Shown: piece after piece, positions 52,001-59,231 of the stretch | Layout: each line of letters begins with the position of its first letter | Position numbering within the stretch: position 1 is the stretch's first letter | Assembly: GCA_017307375.1 (NCBI GenBank) | Contig: JAFKFH010000015.1 | Coordinates: forward strand, 1 to 64,000 | DNA: 64,000 nt | From: Alphaproteobacteria bacterium | Lineage (GTDB): Bacteria > Pseudomonadota > Alphaproteobacteria > Ferrovibrionales > Ferrovibrionaceae | Direction of reading: 5' to 3' | Program-made: the position numbers and the translations under genes | Notes under the pieces: model-generated | What the model was told of the DNA's origin: nothing | Seen by the model: the letters and a program-made list of their open reading frames with translations, nothing else | Databases searched by the model: none

Positions 52001-52521
52001 TGGTCGCGGCCGACACCGATCCGATGGTGGATTCTGCACAGCGCGGTCCGGTCCCGCGGGCTGTCGACTCCTCGCGGAGATGTTGACCGCCCGGCATAGG
52101 CGCCGCACGCACCGGCCCGAGGGCCGGTCGGTCGCTGATTCGATTCCTACGCGATCGCGGCGCGCACGCGCCGCCTGCCACTTGCCGGCGGCAATTCAGC
52201 GCCGGCGAGGCCGCCTTGCGACACGCATGGCGAGCAGACATCGGCAAACAAACAGCAAGGAGGGGACTGCCTGAACGCAGCCGAACACCGCCGCAATCGG
52301 CGGTAGGGAGCTCTCGGAACCACGGCAATGCCTGACCCGCACTGCCGATCCGAGCGAGCCGGTGATCGATGCTCAAACCCGAGCCACGACCCTACGGCCA
52401 GCCCCCTCGAAAATCAAGACTGGAGCGCCAACGCGCCACGGGTTTTTGTTGCCTCCCGGCAGCAACCCGTGGCTCGAAGTGCACCGTTTGCTGCGTGCCG
52501 GCAGTCCCCGGGGATGGGGAA
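52001..52521. other. Intergenic stretch upstream of the RepC-like gene
   Basis: About 520 bases without a gene I can support; short frames have no RBS and no protein character. Immediately before the next gene there is a ggggatgggg purine run that serves as its ribosome-binding site. It may carry the promoter of the replication gene. Confidence 0.5.
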
Positions 52522-54003
52522 ATGAGCGGCTACGATTGGACACATGCGCGCGGATACGATGCCGCGTTCGATGCCGCGCTGGCCGACTATGTCGACCGGC
52601 TCGCGGCTCAGTCGGCCGGCACCGCCGGCGCCGCCTTGGCGACGGCGGCGAGGCAAGCCATGGCCAAGGCCGGGCAGCCGGAAACCGCGAAGCCGGACAC
52701 CGTGGCGGAGGCCCTGCCGGTGACCCTGCCGCAGACTCTCGCGGCGGCAGCGTCACGGCCGCGACGGCCGAGCCTTCGGCCGAGGCGGCCAGCGAGCCTG
52801 GGGCCGCGCCTGACACCGGCTGCCCTGGATCTGCTCCGCGTGCTCGCCCAGCTCGCGCGCTCCGGCGAGGTCGCGCCGACGAAGGCGGAACTGGGAACGC
52901 GCATCGGTCGGCACATGGACACCGTCCGCCGCGCGCTCCGCTGCCTCGAGGCCGAGAACCTGATCGACACCCAGCATCGGCACGGACCCAGACCGGATTG
53001 CGATCGGCCCTCGATCTATCGGGTGCTCCCGCTCGGCTGGGCCTGGCTCGGCTGGCGTGCCCAAGCGACCGACGATCCGGCGACCGACGATCCGGCGCCC
53101 GAAGATCGGGCGACCGCCGAACGGGTAACGGACGCTCGGGAAAGTGACGCTCGGGAAACCGACGCTCGGGAAACCGACGCTCGGGCATCGGACAGCCGGG
53201 TAACGGACAACCGGACCGGCCATCCGGTGCCGGCCGCAGCCCCCGCGGCGGCCAGGGGCATGGCCCCTCGCTGCCGTCCTCGTAGCGAAATTATGCGGCA
53301 CCCTTCGGAGTCAGAATCAGATTCTGTAGAAGGGAAGATGAGCGCGCCCGGCCGGGGCGCCACCGGCGCCCCTGGCGAGCCCGCTTCGCTCGCCTCGACG
53401 GAGACAGGGCCATCTGCCAGTGGCCGACCGGACACGTCGCCGCCTGCCACACCGATTCATGGTGCTCGGCAGGAGCCGAGGGGCGGAGCCGCCCGCCGCT
53501 CCCGGGCACGTGCCGGAATGCCCGCCGGGCGCGGCGGCGAGGCCGGAGAGGGAGCTTCTCTGGACGCACTGGCACGGGCGGCCGTCGTTACGCTTTCGGC
53601 CCGTGGCGCCTTCCTGGGCAGCCGTGGCGGGCCGCAGACGAGCCCCTGGGCGGCGCTCGACTACCTGCGACGCACCGAGCTCAGCAAATTCCACGGCGCG
53701 GCCTGGTCGCGGGCCGTCGAGGTTCACGGCGCGAGATGTTGCCTGCTCGCGGCAGCGGTCGCGATGCTCCGGTCCCGGTCTGCGGATGGACGCGGCATTG
53801 CCGACGACCGGAGCCGGGCGAGCTATCTCGGCGGCATCCTCAGGGTCGAGACGCCCAACCCCGCGGCGAGCCTGAGGTTTCTCCTGAGCGATCAGGAGCC
53901 GCGGCCAGGCGAGCGATCGCGCGAACACGCGTCGCAGCCGACGAGCCGGCGGAACCTGAACAAAGCAAGGAAGAATCAGCGAGATTTGCGGCCTGGAGGA
54001 TGA
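52522..54003 (+). CDS. RepC-like replication initiator with winged-helix domain
   Basis: 493 aa from ATG 52522 (ggggatgggga just upstream); an in-frame ATG at 52369 precedes it without support. Residues about 95-175 form a winged HTH (LTPAALDLLRVLAQLA, TKAELGTRIGRHMDTVRRALR, YRVLPLGW). The middle is an Asp/Arg/Thr pentapeptide-repeat linker followed by disordered sequence. The C-terminal part (WSRAVEVHGARCCLLAAAVA, ASYLGGILRVE, AASLRFLL) follows the RepC C-terminal layout (AxxxxGxxxAAxxxAxIL...SPGGYLRxL). RepC initiates replication at an origin inside its own gene. No repA/repB partners are seen upstream, so this is a divergent relative at best. Confidence 0.6.
   Translation: MSGYDWTHARGYDAAFDAALADYVDRLAAQSAGTAGAALATAARQAMAKAGQPETAKPDTVAEALPVTLPQTLAAAASRPRRPSLRPRRPASLGPRLTPAALDLLRVLAQLARSGEVAPTKAELGTRIGRHMDTVRRALRCLEAENLIDTQHRHGPRPDCDRPSIYRVLPLGWAWLGWRAQATDDPATDDPAPEDRATAERVTDARESDARETDARETDARASDSRVTDNRTGHPVPAAAPAAARGMAPRCRPRSEIMRHPSESESDSVEGKMSAPGRGATGAPGEPASLASTETGPSASGRPDTSPPATPIHGARQEPRGGAARRSRARAGMPAGRGGEAGEGASLDALARAAVVTLSARGAFLGSRGGPQTSPWAALDYLRRTELSKFHGAAWSRAVEVHGARCCLLAAAVAMLRSRSADGRGIADDRSRASYLGGILRVETPNPAASLRFLLSDQEPRPGERSREHASQPTSRRNLNKARKNQRDLRPGG
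53068..53217 (+). repeat. Ten 15-bp tandem repeats inside the RepC-like gene
   Basis: Ten consecutive 15-bp units encode pentapeptides of the form T/S-D-x-R/P-x. Units 5-8 share GACGCTCGGG. In RepC-family genes the replication origin lies within repC, so these may act as iterons as well as coding a flexible linker. Confidence 0.85.
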
Positions 54004-54076
54004 AATTCCTGCCGTTATCTCTGGGCATCGCAGACCGGTGCCGGTATAATCGGGACCTCAGACGCGGAGGTCGGGC

Positions 54077-54340
54077 ATGCTCAAGTCAGCGGGCGGGCGA
54101 GTGGCGGGGAACGGGCGCGGCACGCTCGTGGCGATGACCGAGGACGACCTGCTGCGCCGGCTGAATGCCGATCGCGCAGCCCGCGGCCGAGGGCCGCTCT
54201 CGGCGACGGAGATGAAGCGGGCGCTTGCCGAACTCCGCAGCCATGGCCTCGTCGAGGCAGCCATCGACACGGGCCCCGACAGGCGTCCCATCAAGACAGG
54301 CGGCGTCAAGACAGGCGGCATCAAGATCGGGGGCGCCTAG
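54077..54340 (+). CDS. Small winged-helix-like protein
   Basis: 87 aa; GGAGG about eight bases before the ATG. MTEDDLLRRLNADRAARGRG followed by LSATEMKRALAELRSHGLVEAAI has the helix pattern of a small winged HTH. The last 15 residues are a KTGGV/KTGGI/KIGGA repeat encoded by a 15-bp tandem repeat. It follows the RepC-like gene by about 70 bases and converges on the XRE regulator. A copy-number or accessory DNA-binding role is possible. Confidence 0.6.
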   Translation: MLKSAGGRVAGNGRGTLVAMTEDDLLRRLNADRAARGRGPLSATEMKRALAELRSHGLVEAAIDTGPDRRPIKTGGVKTGGIKIGGA

Positions 54341-54360
54341 ACGCGCGGGTCTGACCGCGG

Positions 54361-54876
54361 TCACGGCCTCCGGCGAGGCCGCCCGACCGGCGGCTTGCCG
54401 CCGCCCAGCACCAGGGCAAGCCTGGCGAGCTTGGATCGGACCGTGGCGTCGGGGATCCCGTTGATGACCGACACCAGCGCCCGGTCGCCCGGGGTGAGCG
54501 CCTCGACCGGAGCACCCGCGGTCGCTTCCGAGATCAGATCGGCGATATCGATTTCCAGGCGGCGGGCAATCAGAATCGCCTCGCCGGCGGTGAACGCCCG
54601 CTGGCCGTTTTCGCATTTCTGTACCAGCTGGTAGACGGCGCCGATCTCGGCGGCGAGATCCTCCATGCTCAGCCCGGCCGCCATGCGTCGGGCACGGACG
54701 ATCGCGCCGATCCGCGCGTCGAGATCCTCCGCGGCCCTCGCGGCCGGATTGTCGCGATTTGGCCGCCGACCTAACCTGCGGACTCTGGGCGGCTCATCAG
54801 TCAGAGGTCTGCTCTCCCTGGTTGGCCATCGCGTCCGGTCGCGAGAGCGGTCAAGGTTGTAATTATAACCACTCAA
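54361..54876 (-). CDS. XRE-family transcriptional regulator
   Basis: 171 aa. The HTH lies at about 54-110 (IVRARRMAAGLSMEDLAAEIG, VYQLVQKCENGQRAFTAGEAI), the classic Cro/CI pattern with a short C-terminal helical region after it. The only start that includes the whole HTH is TTG 54876; the next Met lies within helix 1. No good RBS precedes it. A palindrome (54855-54870) overlaps the first codons, so autorepression at the start is likely. It faces away from the DnaB operon across an AT-rich region, making it a candidate repressor of replication functions. Confidence 0.85.
   Translation of the reverse strand: MSGYNYNLDRSRDRTRWPTRESRPLTDEPPRVRRLGRRPNRDNPAARAAEDLDARIGAIVRARRMAAGLSMEDLAAEIGAVYQLVQKCENGQRAFTAGEAILIARRLEIDIADLISEATAGAPVEALTPGDRALVSVINGIPDATVRSKLARLALVLGGGKPPVGRPRRRP
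54855..54870. promoter_or_regulatory. Palindrome at the XRE start, probable operator
   Basis: GGTTGTAATTATAACC is a near-perfect 16-bp dyad (14 of 16 positions symmetric) lying over codons 3-8 of the XRE regulator gene. Its AT core and position suggest the binding site of the regulator itself. Confidence 0.55.
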
Positions 54877-55333
54877 CTACCGTTACGAGCTAGCGCGCGA
54901 TCCCCTGGCCCCATGCCTCCGTCGCGCGGCGGTACTATTACACGATTTTCCGGCGTTGAGCAGATATCTGTTCGATGCCGCCAGCAAGGACGAAACAAGG
55001 GCGCGTTCCCCGATCGACGCCGATCGATTTTAATATGATTGATTCATCATTAATTATATCGATAGGGAATGTGCCAATCATGCATGTATTGTGACGATCT
55101 ATATAATCATCCAACAAGAAAAACTCGTGTGTTATTTGGTGATTTTCATAGCGTCACTGATGGTGTTCCCGATTTAATCCCTGGACGATCGGCCATGAAT
55201 ATCGGATGCCGGCAAGGTTTACGGTTGTCGACTACCGCAGTCAGGTCGGCCGCAGAAAAATTTGTCGGGGGTGCGACATTTCGGCCCGGCCGGACGTCTT
55301 AGGAGCGGGAACGCCCATGGGACGGAGAATCGG
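54877..55333. other. AT-rich intergenic region, possible origin or divergent promoters
   Basis: About 455 bases between the divergent XRE and Zn-cluster/dnaB genes. It contains a CAGATATCTG palindrome at 54961-54970 that matches the GATATCTG site family near 58 kb, and a markedly AT-rich tract at about 55025-55180 with several ATCGAT/GATC words. Such a tract can serve as a DNA-unwinding element. A 77-codon frame starting at 55069 has a Cys-x2-Cys-x2-Cys start but no RBS, and I do not call it. Confidence 0.5.
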
Positions 55334-55765
55334 ATGGAATCGCGCCCAACCATTGCCGGAGCCGCGCCACCGGCGGGCCGGCTCGATGTCGACGCGGCCT
55401 GGCGCCGGCTTTCGGCCGAGCAGCAGGCCGCGATCGGGGTGGCGGCGATCACGGCGATGCTCGGCGATCGCGGGAGGTCAGGCGGGATGCTTCTGCCGAC
55501 CGGTTACGAGGCCGCGGCCGTGGAGGGCGAGGCACTGCTGGCCGCCGCCGTCGCGCGGGTGCTGCCGGACGCTTGGGCGAACCATGCGTTGCCGGATCTG
55601 GCCCTGCTGGGGATCAGGACCTGCCGGCAATGCGGCTGCACCGATGCCTGCGGCTGCCCGGAGCCATGCTGCTGGGTCGGCGCCGAACTCTGCAGCGGTT
55701 GCCTCGAAACCGGTCCAGGCGCCGTGGCGTCAGCCGGGTCGGCGTCGGTCGGGTCTCGGCCATGA
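55334..55765 (+). CDS. Zn-cluster protein coupled to DnaB
   Basis: 143 aa from ATG 55334 (ggag about nine bases upstream). The N-terminal two-thirds are helical (WRRLSAEQQAAIGVAAITAML). The C-terminus has a dense Cys cluster, CRQCGCTDACGCPEPC, then CSGC, a metal-binding pattern found in small phage and plasmid proteins. The stop overlaps the dnaB start (ATGA), suggesting a functional link with the helicase such as loading, but that is inference. Confidence 0.7.
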   Translation: MESRPTIAGAAPPAGRLDVDAAWRRLSAEQQAAIGVAAITAMLGDRGRSGGMLLPTGYEAAAVEGEALLAAAVARVLPDAWANHALPDLALLGIRTCRQCGCTDACGCPEPCCWVGAELCSGCLETGPGAVASAGSASVGSRP

Positions 55766-57228
55766 CGGCCGCGTCGCCGAGCCCGGACGAAACTTCGAGC
55801 GGCCGGCGCGGCGTCGAGCCGGCCTACCGGGCGCTCCCGCACAACATCGAGGCCGAGCAGGCGTTGCTGGGCGCGCTCCTGGTCAACAACGACGCTGCCG
55901 GCCGAGTCCAGGGATTCCTGCAGGCCGAGCATTTCTTCAACCTGGCTCATCAGCGGATCTACCGGGCCGCCGCGACGCTGATCGAGCGCGGACAGATCGC
56001 CAACCCGGTCACGCTGAAGGGTTTGTTCGATCGCGACGATGCGCTGAAGGACCTGGGCGGCGCCAGCTATCTCGCGCGCCTGGCCGGCGCCGCAATCACC
56101 ATCATCAACGTCGGTGAGTATGGACGACTGATCCACGATCTCGCTGTCCGGCGCGAACTGATCCGGGTCGGCGAGGAGATGGTGAACAACGCCTACGACG
56201 CCGCCCTCGACATCGCCGCGGCCAGGCAGATCGAGCAGGCCGAGGCCAGGCTGTTCTCGCTGGCCGAGAACGGTCGGTCGGAGAGCGGCTTCGTCAATTT
56301 CCGGGCGGCGATCCGCGCGTCGCTCGAGCTGGCCGAGGCTGCCTTGGGTACCGGCGGCGTATCGGGTGTCGCCTGCGGTCTGCGCGACGTCGACCGCATG
56401 CTCGGAGGGTTCCATAATTCCGACCTGCTGATCCTCGCCGGCCGTCCGTCGATGGGCAAGACGGCGCTGGCCACGACCATGGCCTTCAATGCCGCGCGCA
56501 TCTGGCTCGAGACCAATGGCGAGCGCGGCGCCGGCGTCGCCTTCTTCAGCCTGGAAATGTCGGCCGACCAGCTCGCCACCCGCATCCTGTCGATGCAGGC
56601 CGAGATCCCGTCGGAGAAGTTCCGCAGGGGCGACATGACCGACGAGGAATTCCAGAAGCGGCTGATCCCGTCGGCGCAGCTGCTCGAGCAGGTGCCGTTC
56701 TTCATCGACGATACCGGCGCGATCCCGATCTCGACGCTGCGCGCCCGGGCGCGCCGCCTCAAGCGCCAGCACCCCGAGATCGGGCTGATCGTCATCGACT
56801 ACCTCCAGCTCGTCCGCGGCTCGTCGGCCAGGGCCGGCGAGAACCGCGTCCAGGAAGTGTCGGAGGTGACGCAGGGGCTGAAGGCGCTGGCCAAGGAGCT
56901 CAACCTGCCGGTGCTGGCGCTGTCGCAGCTGTCGCGCCAGGTCGAGGCGCGCGAGGACAAGCGGCCGCAGCTGTCCGACCTGCGCGAGTCCGGCTCGATC
57001 GAGCAGGACGCCGACGTCGTCATGTTCGTCTATCGCGAGGAGTACTACGAGATGCGCCGGCAGCCGGCGATGGACACCCCGGAGCATTTCGCCTGGCAGG
57101 AGCGGATGGACGCGATCCGCGACCAGGCCGAAGTGATCGTCGGCAAGCAGCGCCATGGCCCGATCGGCAACGTCATCGTCAAGTTCGAATCCCCGTTCAC
57201 CAGGTTCTCCGACTACAGCGCGGACTGA
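55762..57228 (+). CDS. dnaB: Replicative DNA helicase DnaB
   Basis: 488 aa from ATG 55762 (ATGA overlap). N-terminal DnaB domain from LPHNIEAEQALLGALL; the RecA-like domain has Walker A AGRPSMGKTAL near residue 225, FFSLEMS, Walker B LIVIDYLQLV and the DnaB signature LRESGSIEQDADVVMFVYR. Full length and intact. A DnaB carried on the element frees it from dependence on the host helicase, as in some phages and large plasmids. No loader (DnaC-like) is recognised nearby, unless the upstream Zn protein plays that part. Confidence 0.97.
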   Translation: MTAASPSPDETSSGRRGVEPAYRALPHNIEAEQALLGALLVNNDAAGRVQGFLQAEHFFNLAHQRIYRAAATLIERGQIANPVTLKGLFDRDDALKDLGGASYLARLAGAAITIINVGEYGRLIHDLAVRRELIRVGEEMVNNAYDAALDIAAARQIEQAEARLFSLAENGRSESGFVNFRAAIRASLELAEAALGTGGVSGVACGLRDVDRMLGGFHNSDLLILAGRPSMGKTALATTMAFNAARIWLETNGERGAGVAFFSLEMSADQLATRILSMQAEIPSEKFRRGDMTDEEFQKRLIPSAQLLEQVPFFIDDTGAIPISTLRARARRLKRQHPEIGLIVIDYLQLVRGSSARAGENRVQEVSEVTQGLKALAKELNLPVLALSQLSRQVEAREDKRPQLSDLRESGSIEQDADVVMFVYREEYYEMRRQPAMDTPEHFAWQERMDAIRDQAEVIVGKQRHGPIGNVIVKFESPFTRFSDYSAD

Positions 57229-57253
57229 CTGCCTTCAGCCGAAGGAGTGGATC

Positions 57254-57814
57254 GTGACGAAGTTCTGGCGGCTATCGCTCCCGATCTTGTTCTGGACGGT
57301 CCTCTCGAGCGCCTGCTTCGGCGGGAACGATTACGCGCGGTCGGAGGGCTATCCGGTGTTCGATCCCGGCCAGGCGAGGGCGCGGGCGATGGCCGCAATG
57401 GGCCGTGCGCCTGTACGCATCGCCGATCCGTGCGGGCGAGCCGGTACCGAGGACGGTCGTGTCAGCCCGGTCGTCGCCGCCGATCGCATCCGATCCCTTG
57501 CAAGCCGGGATTTTGCCGTTGGCAGTGCCATCATCCATCTGCAGTGCAGCAATCGCGGCTTGGCATCGATCTTCCTGGGCATCGATCTTCCTGGGCATCG
57601 ACCTTCCGAGCCCGTAGGTGAGTCGGCCGAGCCGCGCCCCCGCTGGTTCGTCAGCGATCCCTGCGGCCGGGCCGGGACGGTCGCCGGCGGCGTTGCGCAA
57701 ATGCTGCCGTCAGCTTCGGCAACGAACAGGCCCCCGGAGCTCCCGACGGCGATCGTCGAACTGACAAGCGGCGACGGCTCCTTCGCGCTTCTTCACCTGA
57801 TGCAGGGACAGTGA
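57254..57814 (+). CDS. Lipoprotein with duplicated DPCGRAGT motif
   Basis: 186 aa from GTG 57254, with GAAGGAG six bases upstream. Lipobox LSSAC, so probably lipidated at about Cys 21. The motif DPCGRAGT occurs in both halves, each followed by an AIIHLQ- or ALLHLM-type ending, indicating a duplicated unit. Between the halves, 16-bp tandem repeats are read successively in all three frames (SIFLG, IDLPG, HRPSE); loss or gain of one unit would end translation within some tens of bases. It lies 25 bases after dnaB. Function unknown. Confidence 0.65.
   Translation: MTKFWRLSLPILFWTVLSSACFGGNDYARSEGYPVFDPGQARARAMAAMGRAPVRIADPCGRAGTEDGRVSPVVAADRIRSLASRDFAVGSAIIHLQCSNRGLASIFLGIDLPGHRPSEPVGESAEPRPRWFVSDPCGRAGTVAGGVAQMLPSASATNRPPELPTAIVELTSGDGSFALLHLMQGQ
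57564..57608. repeat. 16-bp tandem repeats within the lipoprotein gene
   Basis: CATCGATCTTCCTGGG occurs at 57564-57579 and 57580-57595, with a diverged partial third copy from 57596. The period is not a multiple of three. Frames reached by slippage terminate close by, at about 57617 and 57621. Confidence 0.9.
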
Positions 57815-57960
57815 CGGCCGCGCGACAGCGCGCCCGGTCGATGTTTCAATCTCTGCGCCGCCTCACCAAGGATGCAGAAGCGCGGGCCAGGTGCCCGCTC
57901 CGGGCTTCCGCGATTCCGAACTCGTGCGATGGTCGCGCGATATCGGCCGGGTTGCGGCGA

Positions 57961-58047
57961 TAATGGATATCTGCTAAACAGCATTAATGGATATCTGTTA
58001 TTGATGGTGAGGAGATATCGCGTTGCCCGACGAACGGATATCCGCTA
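57961..58047. repeat. Array of four GATATC-cored sites spaced 24/24/23 bp
   Basis: GATATC cores lie at 57966, 57990, 58014 and 58037. The best-kept unit is TAATGGATATCTGYTA (57961-57976 and 57985-58000); the third and fourth are diverged (AGATATCGCG, GGATATCCGCTA). The array runs into the RBS and start codon of the next gene. Even spacing on one DNA face suggests iterons or a cooperative operator. Confidence 0.8.
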
Positions 58048-58313
58048 TTCCCCGGCGGATGGCACGCCCGAAGATCTTTGTCGACACCATGCCGTTCCGC
58101 GACGTCGCGGGGACGTTCGCGTCGATGGACAAGGTGCTGGTGACCGAGCTCGGCGAGGACCGGATCGGGTTGCTCCGGCTCGCACTGGATCAAGAGCTGT
58201 CGCGCCGCCAACGGGAAACGCCCGAGCAGACAAAGCGGCGGATCGAGGCCTATCGCGCCGATCTCGCCGAGCGGACGGCCAGCCAGACCCGCGCCAAGCC
58301 ACGTACCCGCTGA
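58023..58313 (+). CDS. Small hypothetical protein under the GATATC array
   Basis: 96 aa from TTG 58023, with AGGAG at 58010-58014, eight bases upstream; ATG 58062 is the alternative. Basic and helical (LRLALDQELSRRQRE, KRRIEAYRADLAE), no Cys cluster. Its RBS and start lie inside the GATATC array, so binding there would block translation or transcription of this gene: it may encode the binding protein or be its target. No family recognised. Confidence 0.6.
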   Translation: MPDERISAIPRRMARPKIFVDTMPFRDVAGTFASMDKVLVTELGEDRIGLLRLALDQELSRRQRETPEQTKRRIEAYRADLAERTASQTRAKPRTR

Positions 58314-58422
58314 GATCCTCAACAACGCGATCCACCGCTGAGGGGCGCGGCCGCAGCCGCGACCTTCCGGGCACGCCTCGCCGCTCGACGGCTTGAATCG
58401 GGGCTGTCGCATCGCGCTTAGT

Positions 58423-58458
58423 AGATATCTTCTATTTCCATTTAAGAGGTATCTGCTA
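58423..58458. repeat. Two more GATATC-type sites, 24 bp apart
   Basis: AGATATCTTCTA at 58423 and AGGTATCTGCTA at 58447 repeat the same oriented motif with the same 24-bp period as the array about 400 bases upstream. They lie about 50 bases before the ASCH gene, the same arrangement as for the 96-aa gene. Confidence 0.75.
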
Positions 58459-58509
58459 AAATTGGCCGGATGTTTCGGTCGCAACGAATTGCAGGTGGTG
58501 AGGGCTAGC

Positions 58510-58989
58510 ATGGAGATGCCGACACATGCCCTATCGGTCCGCGCCCCCTGGTGGTGGGCGATCCTGCACGCCGGAAAGGACGTAGAGAACCGCAGCCGCC
58601 GGAACGGCTTTCGCGGTCGCGTGTGGCTGCATGCAAGCGCTTGGCATCGCCCGACCGCCATCGCGATCGACATGGGATCCATGGCCGATGTCTACGACCA
58701 CACGCCATGGCAGACGCGGGATCCGCGCCACAATCGGGTAAGGGACTTCAATATCGACAAACACGAGGCCCTTCGAGACTTGAAAACGGCCGGCGGCCAT
58801 ATCGTCGGTTCCGTCGAGGTCGTCGATTGCGTGACCGCTTCAGCCAGTCCCTGGTTCTGCGGCCCGGTTGGATTCGTGCTGCGCGACCCCGTCGTGCTCT
58901 CCAGGCCGATCCCGTGCAAAGGCGCGCTGGGCTTCTTTCGCGTGCCGGCCTCCGTGCTGGCCGACTTCGAGGCGACGGAGGCGATTTGA
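58510..58989 (+). CDS. ASCH-domain protein
   Basis: 159 aa from ATG 58510 (gtgagg ahead) or ATG 58516. It opens ALSVRAPWWWAILHAGKDVENRSRR, read here in two pieces: the SVRAPWWWAIL strand-helix and the KDVENRS loop, both typical of ASCH domains. IVGSVEVVDC and a FFRVP ending complete the barrel. ASCH domains bind RNA or modified nucleosides, and some are RNases or amidohydrolases; this family type is common in phages. Its start overlaps nothing upstream, and its stop is joined to the next start (TGATG). Confidence 0.82.
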   Translation: MEMPTHALSVRAPWWWAILHAGKDVENRSRRNGFRGRVWLHASAWHRPTAIAIDMGSMADVYDHTPWQTRDPRHNRVRDFNIDKHEALRDLKTAGGHIVGSVEVVDCVTASASPWFCGPVGFVLRDPVVLSRPIPCKGALGFFRVPASVLADFEATEAI

Positions 58990-59216
58990 TGGCCTACACG
59001 AAATCTGGCGAAGAAATGAAAAAGGCCGCCAAGGCCATGTCCGATCTGAACATGTTCGCCGCTATCATCGCGCTGCTGGAAAGCGGGCTGATTTCGGCAG
59101 ACTGCTACGTGGCATCCGAAAAGATCCGCAGGATCTGCAATATCGAAGAAGGCAAATGTCTTCGGCGTTACGATGCCGCGATCAAGAAGGCGGGCGGCGG
59201 CACTCATGGCCTTTAG
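58989..59216 (+). CDS. Small hypothetical protein coupled to the ASCH gene
   Basis: 75 aa from ATG 58989, sharing one base with the ASCH stop (TGATG). Basic and alpha-helical (EEMKKAAKAMSDLNMFAAI, SEKIRRICNIEEGKCLRRYD). Probably made together with the ASCH protein and a possible partner. No family recognised. Confidence 0.6.
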   Translation: MAYTKSGEEMKKAAKAMSDLNMFAAIIALLESGLISADCYVASEKIRRICNIEEGKCLRRYDAAIKKAGGGTHGL

Positions 59217-59231
59217 CCCCCGCATTTTTCT

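Noticed and set aside
55069-55302. 77-codon frame starting with a CxxCxxC motif in the AT-rich region
   Set aside because: No convincing RBS and the frame runs from an AT-rich tract into ordinary GC-rich sequence; the region looks regulatory.
57937-57948. GATATCGGCC as a further member of the 24-bp array
   Set aside because: It is 27 bp from the first good site and matches only the GATATC core.
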